Shown here in pieces: positions 4,742 to 9,712 of a stretch of DNA of 9,712 bases. Positions within the stretch are counted from its first letter, which is position 1. Every line of letters starts with the position of its first letter. Origin of the DNA: Eubacterium sp. (GTDB taxonomy: Bacteria > Bacillota > Clostridia > Lachnospirales > Lachnospiraceae); contig DOVJ01000135.1 in assembly GCA_003520145.1 (NCBI GenBank), forward strand, positions 1-9,712. The letters are read 5' to 3'. The translations under genes were made by a program, and so were the position numbers. The notes beneath the pieces are model-generated. The model worked only from the letters and a program-made list of their open reading frames with translations. It did no database searches and was not told the origin of the DNA.

Positions 4742-7430
4742 TTTTAACCTGCTTTCTCTTCTGCGAAACAAACTTCGGATTATTAGTCTTTACCCTGGCC
4801 TCAAGAAGCTTCTTTCTTCCTTCTTCGTTACGAGTATATATAAGCTGATAATCGCCCATGTATTCCTTCATAACTTCATAGAAGCTCATAGCATCCTCCT
4901 TCTTCTTTCCGAAGCGCTCTGGAACCGCATAGTACATATTATCTCCACCCTTTGGATTATAGAGAAGATACCTCGGATTATCCACAGGACCAAACATCTC
5001 ACTCACACAATCGGCAAATACCTGCTTATCAGTCTGGCTGCCGCCATAGAGACTCACATAATTATCATCACTCGAATCGCCCGAATTGATAACCACCTTA
5101 CTGCTCTTATTCTCAACCATATCAAGGTTCTTTAGAGCCTTAAGAAGTCCATCGCCGTAGCCCTGAAGCTGCCCTGCTTCTGTCTTATATCTCGCAGCCT
5201 TCCTCATCTTAAATACATTGAAACCTCCGATAGCAGCGGACACAGCGCCAACCGCCAGGCCTATCGGACCTCCGAGGATCATACCGCCGACTGTTCCGAT
5301 AGCCCCACCGACACTTCCTAATATTCCTCCTGAAGATTCCTTCTTGAACTTAGTATCATTAGTCCTTCTGTTATTGACACTGATCGCCTCTTCAGTCTCC
5401 ATCTTCTGATAATCAGCAAGAACCCTCTCCCACTTCTGTCTTGTGCCAAGCCTGTCGGCCGACATAGCAAGCATAGTCTTATTTATGTTTTCTGTACACT
5501 CTTTAGTAAATGGCTCCTTAACGATGGAGAATCTCCCGATACCACTTTCTATGGCATCCTTCTCATAGTGAAGCCCTAAGAAGTGTTCCATTCTCCTCAC
5601 CATAAGCTTATAGTCATCAGTGCTCTTAGCGCCATCCTTATCCGCAGGACGCACGCAAACCAAGTGCCATATACTGCTTGTTTTGTCAGGGTCACCCTTG
5701 AACATCCTTATGGCTCTTCCACGCATCTGATTGCTGAGCATAAAAGACCCCACGAAGCTCGCAAGTATGAGCGAGTTGATGCAAGGAGAATCCCATCCTT
5801 CACCAAGAAGTGACTTAGTTCCTATCAACACTTGCATATGGCCTTCTGTAAATACCTGCGTGACAACTCCTGTTAGGAAGTGTGAATCGCCCTTGGCATA
5901 TACACGCACATATTCATCTTCAGAAAGCTCTCCAACCGATCCAAATGTTACTTCCCACTCAGGCTTAAGAAGAGAAAGCAGCGCCTCCTTCGCGCTCGCA
6001 GGTATGATGACCACCTTACCACACAACACGCCTAAGTCTATATCCTGCTTCTCTTCTAAAGCCGCACGTCTAAGCATCTCGAAGAAAGGTATGACGCCGA
6101 TGTCGGTTATATCCTCAGACATGCGCCCTACCTTCTTGATCTCTTTTTCCCTGATAAAATCAGTTAAGATAAGCTCTCTTAGGCCCTTGCCAAGAACAGA
6201 ATACTCAGCAAGAGTAATCTCCCTGATACTTTTACACTTTCCCTTAGAAGAAGCAAGTTCCTTCTCAAGCTTAGGATTGATCATAAGCGTCACCCTCTTA
6301 TTCTCTATAAGACCTAAGTACTTGATGTGCTTTATAAGAGCTTCTCTGTACTCCTCACAAGGTGGATACGACTCGACATCATCATACAAGAATCCCTGCA
6401 GAAGATACTCTAGCCACTCTTCATCCATCCCCGGCAGGTCGTTAGTTCCAAGAAGCCTTAAGAGTTCTGCAGGAACTCTTCCGCCCTTAGCCTTCTGATA
6501 GATAAGAAGAGAGGACAGATACGGCGGATTATCAAGAAGCTTCTGAGCGTCTATGCGACCATTAAGAGCAGGATGAGACGCTATGATAGCCGCAAGATTA
6601 TTGTCAGCCATGACATTTTGAAGAAGAGTCTTAGCATTAGCCTCGAACTGATCGATCGCAGCCTGCTCAGTCTTAGTCGGATAATTAAAGTATATAAAAT
6701 CCTGATGAGGACATAAGCTCTTTTCTTTCACAAGTTCAGGAATCGTTATCTCCTCATCGATAGGACCGCACATATTGATATAGCGGTTCCACATAACGTC
6801 AGTAGAATCTATAGGCGGTGTAGCGGTCAGGGCTATGATCTTCATATCCTTGTCAGCCATCTTGTCTCTGAATTCCTCAAGTGCCTTCCACCACTCACTT
6901 CTTAAGTGATGACACTCATCGAGGCACAGGACCTTAACGCCCGCAGCCTTCATGGTCTTCACAACATCAAACCCAGAGAAATCAACATTCTCTGTGGCTA
7001 CTACAGCCGAATCATCAGTCTCATCCTTGATGACCTTACCGTCTTCATCTACATCTTCTTCCACCTCTTCAAGCTTGCCGCTGTAGCGTCTCATAGCAGA
7101 GTGAAGAGCTTGATAAGTCGCTATAGTTATAGGCTTAGGGTCGCGAAGATTCTGAGATATGAGCTCATCCTTATCTATACCATCGACTAAGAAAGCTTCG
7201 CATATCCTAGAGGCCCACTGTTCTCTTATAGTAACAGAAGGCGCAAATATAAGAGTATTAAGTCCTATACGCCCTATTACTTCTATACCAAGAGTGGTCT
7301 TACCGGAACCCGGCGCAGCCACTATGTGAAGCCTGCCATCTTCTATATACTTATCTACCGAATCAAGTACTCTCGCCTGATAAGAGCGAAATGTTCCGCG
7401 AAACTTCAAAGAATCTTTTACAGAAATCAT
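4728..7430 (-). CDS. Superfamily 2 DEAD/DEAH-type helicase with C-terminal glycine zipper
   Basis: This 900-residue protein carries the SF2 motifs in order: RSYQARVL (16-22), Walker A APGSGKTT (39-46), DECH (171-174), ALTATPP (200-206), GTKSLLGEGWDSP (537-549) and QMRGRAIR (568-575). It is an intact ATPase of the type III restriction/Ssl2-like kind, but there is no nuclease motif I can recognise and no methylase neighbour. About 330 residues separate the two motor halves. An acidic insert (119-140) precedes the DECH box. Residues 701-737 are a glycine zipper with Gly every fourth residue, flanked by basic residues. The last 170 residues are soluble-looking and unassigned. The ATG at 7428-7430 has GGAG upstream, 13 bases after the lipoprotein gene. 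DNA or RNA remodelling is expected; its biological job, including defence, is unknown. Confidence 0.88.
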   Translation of the reverse strand: MISVKDSLKFRGTFRSYQARVLDSVDKYIEDGRLHIVAAPGSGKTTLGIEVIGRIGLNTLIFAPSVTIREQWASRICEAFLVDGIDKDELISQNLRDPKPITIATYQALHSAMRRYSGKLEEVEEDVDEDGKVIKDETDDSAVVATENVDFSGFDVVKTMKAAGVKVLCLDECHHLRSEWWKALEEFRDKMADKDMKIIALTATPPIDSTDVMWNRYINMCGPIDEEITIPELVKEKSLCPHQDFIYFNYPTKTEQAAIDQFEANAKTLLQNVMADNNLAAIIASHPALNGRIDAQKLLDNPPYLSSLLIYQKAKGGRVPAELLRLLGTNDLPGMDEEWLEYLLQGFLYDDVESYPPCEEYREALIKHIKYLGLIENKRVTLMINPKLEKELASSKGKCKSIREITLAEYSVLGKGLRELILTDFIREKEIKKVGRMSEDITDIGVIPFFEMLRRAALEEKQDIDLGVLCGKVVIIPASAKEALLSLLKPEWEVTFGSVGELSEDEYVRVYAKGDSHFLTGVVTQVFTEGHMQVLIGTKSLLGEGWDSPCINSLILASFVGSFMLSNQMRGRAIRMFKGDPDKTSSIWHLVCVRPADKDGAKSTDDYKLMVRRMEHFLGLHYEKDAIESGIGRFSIVKEPFTKECTENINKTMLAMSADRLGTRQKWERVLADYQKMETEEAISVNNRRTNDTKFKKESSGGILGSVGGAIGTVGGMILGGPIGLAVGAVSAAIGGFNVFKMRKAARYKTEAGQLQGYGDGLLKALKNLDMVENKSSKVVINSGDSSDDNYVSLYGGSQTDKQVFADCVSEMFGPVDNPRYLLYNPKGGDNMYYAVPERFGKKKEDAMSFYEVMKEYMGDYQLIYTRNEEGRKKLLEARVKTNNPKFVSQKRKQVKNALY
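5220..5330 (-). other. Glycine-zipper segment encoded inside the helicase gene
   Basis: This encodes helicase residues 701-737. Gly occurs at 708, 712, 716, 720, 724 and 728 (GxxxG repeated without a break), with Ala732 and Gly736 continuing the period. The residues between are nearly all Ile, Leu, Val, Ala or Met. A GGP turn at 720-722 divides it into two possible helices. Basic residues lie on both sides (RR and KFKK before; KMRKAARYK after). The segment is in frame, with no sign of a frameshift. Confidence 0.9.
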
Positions 7431-7443
7431 ATATCTTCTCCAA

Positions 7444-8580
7444 TCACTCCGTATAATTCGGATCTATCAATTCCATGTAGGTTAACACTCTTACAGCAAC
7501 ATTTTCCTGAAGATTCCTATAGAAAAGCTGATAATCATAAGCATGATAGGCGCCCTCCTGGAAACCTCTTATCTTAGGCGGATAATCCTGCACAGTAAGC
7601 CCCTGCACCTTAAGAGAACCACGCTTAGGTTCTACATAACAGCCACAGAGTTCCTTCTCCTCTCTGATCATATTGCCATCTTCATCAAAGAAGCACGAAC
7701 CAAGATTAGAATAATTCGAAGCCAAAGTCTCATCAGTCTTCCAGTTGATCGGATTGATAACATAAGACTTAGTATATCTGTCAAATATATTGGTCGATTC
7801 GACACCCTTGGCTTCACAGTCATATGTCACTATAACGCCCACATCACGCATACTTCTTGCTGGCATAAGATTATTGTTAGCTTCAACTCTTGAGACCTCA
7901 AGTGGCCAGCCGATAGCGTATGCAACAACCATAGCTCCTTCCAGATCCTCATCGCCCATATAATCCTCTATCAGCCTGTAGACGAATTCGGCGCCATAAG
8001 AATAACCTGCGAGTATGAAGCTTCTGTTCTCTGACAGGTGCTCAAGATAATATTCAAAAGAAGCCTTAACATTCTCATATACACTGTCTGCTAGGGCATC
8101 TCTTACAGACATCATAAGACCGAAGCTTGCATGTCCCATCTGTGGGATATATGGTGCAAATACTCTTGCACGGTCTTCATATACACCTTTTTGAATATTA
8201 ACATCACATCTTAGGAGTTTCTTGTCATCTTCAGTCATATCCATAACATACTTATCTCCAAGATCAGCCTCACCTGCTATGATGAATACATCAACAGGCT
8301 TCTTATCCTCAGACTGCTTCTCATATCCAGAGTAGATCCAGTTATCAGGATTCGAATAATCAAGCTTCACGACCTGAGGTATATCAGGTTCTGCCTTAGT
8401 GGTTGCTTCGACAGTCGATTTTTCAACAGAGGATTGTGTATGTGTAACCTCCTTAACTGCCTCTGTAGATTCTTCTACACTGGTAACGAGCACCTTTTCT
8501 TCGCTTTTTTTATTGCAAGCACCCAAGCTGCCAATCATAATCAACAAAAACAGCGCACATAGAATATTCTTATATTTCAT
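7444..8580 (-). CDS. DUF3089-type alpha/beta-hydrolase-like lipoprotein
   Basis: This 378-residue surface protein has a lipoprotein signal peptide with lipobox LGAC (Cys22). A Ser/Thr/Glu-rich linker follows (about 25-65), then a DUF3089 domain of the alpha/beta-hydrolase clan (about 75-375). Ser194 in GYSYG is the likely nucleophile of the G-x-S-x-G elbow. INPINWKTD (275-283) and the C-terminal YHAYDYQLFYRNL (345-357, with His346 as a candidate catalytic His) also fit the family. The substrate is unknown; an ester or lipid outside the cell is a guess. The ATG at 8578-8580 has AAGGA at 8588-8592, which overlaps the cysK stop, and the helicase starts 13 bases after this gene ends. I base the family on the elbow, the INPINW segment and the C-terminal motif, so the DUF3089 call is good but not certain. 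Confidence 0.8.
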   Translation of the reverse strand: MKYKNILCALFLLIMIGSLGACNKKSEEKVLVTSVEESTEAVKEVTHTQSSVEKSTVEATTKAEPDIPQVVKLDYSNPDNWIYSGYEKQSEDKKPVDVFIIAGEADLGDKYVMDMTEDDKKLLRCDVNIQKGVYEDRARVFAPYIPQMGHASFGLMMSVRDALADSVYENVKASFEYYLEHLSENRSFILAGYSYGAEFVYRLIEDYMGDEDLEGAMVVAYAIGWPLEVSRVEANNNLMPARSMRDVGVIVTYDCEAKGVESTNIFDRYTKSYVINPINWKTDETLASNYSNLGSCFFDEDGNMIREEKELCGCYVEPKRGSLKVQGLTVQDYPPKIRGFQEGAYHAYDYQLFYRNLQENVAVRVLTYMELIDPNYTE

Positions 8581-8587
8581 ACATCAA

Positions 8588-8592
8588 TCCTT
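8588..8592 (-). promoter_or_regulatory. Ribosome binding site of the lipoprotein gene, overlapping the cysK stop
   Basis: AAGGA, 7 bases before the ATG at 8580, shares bases with the cysK TAA (8591-8593). This supports cotranscription and coupled translation. Confidence 0.7.
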
Positions 8593-9523
8593 AGTTAAAC
8601 AATGGTGTTGAGAGGTATCTGTCACCCGAATCAGGCAGCAGAACGACTATAGTCTTCCCCTTATTCTCTGTTCTCTTAGCAATCACCTCAGCCGCCTTCA
8701 GTGCAGCACCTGATGATATACCCACAAGAATGCCTTCCGTAAGAGCAAAATCCCTGCCCTCCTTGTACGAATCCTCAGTATCCACAGCTATAACCTCATC
8801 ATATACATTCTGATTAAGAACCTTAGGTATGAAGCCGGCTCCTATACCCTGTATACCGTGACTTCCGCTCTCGCCACCCGATAAAACAGCGCTTGTAGAA
8901 GGCTCAACAGCCACCACCTTCACTGAAGGATTCCTGCTCTTTAAGTACTCACCTACACCAGTTATAGTTCCGCCGGTACCTACGCCCGCAACAAATATAT
9001 CGACGCATCCATCAGTCTGTTCCCAGATCTCAGGTCCTGTCGTATCATAGTGTGCAGCGGAATTCGAAGGATTATCAAACTGCCCTAGGATAACAGATCC
9101 TTCTATCTCTCGATTAAGCTCATTAGCCTTCTCTATGGCACCTGTCATACCCTTGCTGCCCGGAGTCAAAACAAGTTCAGCACCATAAGCCTTAAGAAGA
9201 GTTCTCCTCTCTGCGCTCATAGTCTCAGGAAGAGTAAGGATAGCCCTATACCCCTTAGCAGCAGCCACAAGAGCGAGGCCTATACCGGTATTGCCACTTG
9301 TCGGCTCGATTATCGTTGCACCAGGCTTTATCTTCCCTGTTTTTTCAGCATCCTCGATCATCCTAAGAGCAACCCTGTCCTTAGCAGAACCTGCGGGATT
9401 AAGATATTCAAGCTTAGCAAGAAGTCTTACACCCTCGACCCCTGCTTTCTTAGCATATCTATCGATACTCATCATAGGTGTATCACCTATTAATTCAAGA
9501 ACATTATTATATATCTTACTCAT
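8591..9523 (-). CDS. cysK: Cysteine synthase (O-acetylserine sulfhydrylase), CysK family
   Basis: This is a PLP enzyme that makes cysteine from O-acetylserine and sulfide in the cytoplasm. The 310-residue length is typical of CysK. Visible sites are the PLP lysine Lys48 in NPAGSAKDRVA (the family norm is NPGGSVKDR), the substrate loop PTSGNTG (74-80), the phosphate-binding GVGTGGTITG (180-189), GISSGAA (268-274) and PDSGDRYLST (297-306). Ala44 and Ala47 in the PLP-lysine segment replace the usual Gly and Val but should not matter. The ATG at 9521-9523 has an AGGAAGGA site at 9533-9540. It is the first gene of the operon and lies behind a clear promoter. No cysE is beside it. CysM or cystathionine beta-synthase-like specificity cannot be fully excluded, but the sequence fits CysK best. 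Confidence 0.96.
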   Translation of the reverse strand: MSKIYNNVLELIGDTPMMSIDRYAKKAGVEGVRLLAKLEYLNPAGSAKDRVALRMIEDAEKTGKIKPGATIIEPTSGNTGIGLALVAAAKGYRAILTLPETMSAERRTLLKAYGAELVLTPGSKGMTGAIEKANELNREIEGSVILGQFDNPSNSAAHYDTTGPEIWEQTDGCVDIFVAGVGTGGTITGVGEYLKSRNPSVKVVAVEPSTSAVLSGGESGSHGIQGIGAGFIPKVLNQNVYDEVIAVDTEDSYKEGRDFALTEGILVGISSGAALKAAEVIAKRTENKGKTIVVLLPDSGDRYLSTPLFN

Positions 9524-9532
9524 CTTTTATAT

Positions 9533-9540
9533 TCCTTCCT
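9533..9540 (-). promoter_or_regulatory. Ribosome binding site of cysK
   Basis: AGGAAGGA on the minus strand, 9 bases before the ATG at 9523. It confirms the cysK start. Confidence 0.75.
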
Positions 9541-9561
9541 ACACTTTATGGCCAAAGCCCA

Positions 9562-9592
9562 CTATTGCTATTTTACACCAAAAATGCAATAG
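9562..9592. promoter_or_regulatory. Dyad around the cysK -10 box, possible operator
   Basis: CTATTGC (9562-9568) and its reverse complement GCAATAG (9586-9592) flank 17 bases that contain the -10 box. The spacing of arm centres (24 bases) and the position suit a repressor site. I cannot match it to a known cysteine regulator. A 7-base repeat in AT-rich DNA could be chance. Confidence 0.35.
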
Positions 9593-9598
9593 ATTCAA
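9570..9598 (-). promoter_or_regulatory. Sigma-70-type promoter of the cysK operon
   Basis: On the minus strand the -35 box is TTGAAT (9593-9598), the spacer 17 bases and the -10 box TAAAAT (9570-9575). Transcription should start near 9563, leaving a leader of about 40 bases before the cysK ATG. That is too short for a T-box or SAM riboswitch. The -35 box is identical to that of the second promoter at 2873-2878. Confidence 0.65.
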
Positions 9599-9622
9599 TG
9601 CATATATATAGACTTAAATTTT

Positions 9623-9645
9623 CAAGTCTCGCACCGCGAGACTTG
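9623..9645. repeat. Perfect 10-base inverted repeat (hairpin) with 3-base loop
   Basis: Arms CAAGTCTCGC (9623-9632) and GCGAGACTTG (9636-9645) are exact reverse complements around a 3-base loop (ACC). There is no T-run after it on the minus strand (AAAATTT follows), so it is not a standard terminator in the direction of the genes. The AAGTCT of the left arm can also pair with AGACTT at 9610-9615, giving two exclusive folds. Confidence 0.85.
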
Positions 9646-9707
9646 CGCGCCGGATTCGGTCTGCGTAAGCAGACAAACTTCCTTTCCGAATCCGTGCGCA
9701 TCCTTTT
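9644..9707 (+). other. Long stem enclosing a small hairpin; possible plus-strand terminator or part of a structured RNA/dispersed repeat
   Basis: CGGATTCGG (9651-9659) pairs with CCGAATCCG (9686-9694). The stem continues, after a 2-base/1-base internal loop, with TGCGC (9644-9648) and GCGCA (9696-9700). Enclosed is a 6-base hairpin, GTCTGC/GCAGAC (9659-9664 and 9669-9674), whose loop reads GUAA on the plus strand, a GNRA tetraloop. A T-run (9703-9707) follows on the plus strand, as for a terminator in that direction, yet no plus-strand gene leads into it. Its outer edge shares two bases with the preceding 10-base hairpin. Function is unknown. Confidence 0.6.
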
Positions 9708-9712
9708 TATCA

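Noticed and set aside
4742..4771. TTG at 4771 as the start of apbE
   Set aside because: It would add ten residues and a 44-base overlap with the helicase without a ribosome site. The ATG at 4741 gives a normal short cytoplasmic N-terminus before the membrane helix.
4605..5135. Plus-strand open frame of 176 codons across the apbE/helicase junction
   Set aside because: It is antisense to two well-supported genes, is Ile/His/Leu-rich as expected from reversed codons, and shows no family motif.
5731..6498. Plus-strand open frame of 255 codons
   Set aside because: It lies wholly antisense to the helicase motor region, is Ser/Leu-rich with no recognisable domain, and has no ribosome site. It is a shadow of the helicase codons.
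4728..7430. Restriction-modification system
   Set aside because: The helicase resembles type III Res motor domains, but no methyltransferase or nuclease motif is visible in it or next to it.
9524..9562. T-box or SAM riboswitch in the cysK leader
   Set aside because: The leader from the predicted start is only about 40 bases and contains no hairpin, T-box sequence or terminator. The structured element is upstream of the promoter.

Overview
All nine protein genes in this window lie on the minus strand, so transcription runs from high to low coordinates. The organism is most likely a low-to-moderate-GC Firmicute, probably of the Lachnospiraceae (Butyrivibrio/Lachnospira/Eubacterium-like). The reasons are strong AGGAGG-type ribosome binding sites before most genes, a type III glutamine synthetase, a Gx-transporter/NusG-domain-II pair and a B. 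subtilis YdjG/YdjH-like pair. This taxonomic placement is inference from gene content only.

Right edge (9524-9712): a 189-base intergenic region. Its right part (9610-9700) is rich in nested inverted repeats. Its left part holds a good sigma-70-type promoter (TTGAAT, 17 bases, TAAAAT) for the operon below, with a 7-base dyad around the -10 box.

Operon A (9523 down to 2886): cysK (cysteine synthase); a DUF3089-type alpha/beta-hydrolase lipoprotein; a 900-residue superfamily 2 helicase with a striking glycine zipper near its C-terminus; apbE (FAD:protein FMN transferase); a membrane-anchored NusG-domain-II protein; and a Gx-family membrane protein. Gaps are 10-13 bases or the genes overlap, so the six are probably cotranscribed. 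The last three resemble FmnB, EetA and EetB of the Listeria flavin-based extracellular electron transfer locus. This suggests extracytosolic flavin redox chemistry, but no FMN-carrying partner, NADH dehydrogenase or quinone gene is present here.

Intergenic 2808-2885: a second strong promoter (TTGAAT, 17 bases, TAGAAT with an extended -10 TG) and no convincing terminator.

Operon B (2807 down past base 1): a double-zinc-ribbon, tail-anchored protein (YdjG-like); a TPM-domain membrane protein with a Gly/Ser/His tail (YdjH-like); and the N-terminal 270 codons of a type III glutamine synthetase, which runs off the left edge. The first two resemble the membrane-stress partners of PspA and the SPFH protein YdjI in Bacillus, neither of which is seen here. 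The glutamine synthetase follows after 24 bases with no visible promoter of its own.

The strongest candidates for something undescribed are the glycine-zipper helicase, its placement between a surface hydrolase and an electron-transfer-like triad, and the structured element upstream of cysK. I see no tRNA, rRNA, CRISPR array, insertion sequence or phage gene.
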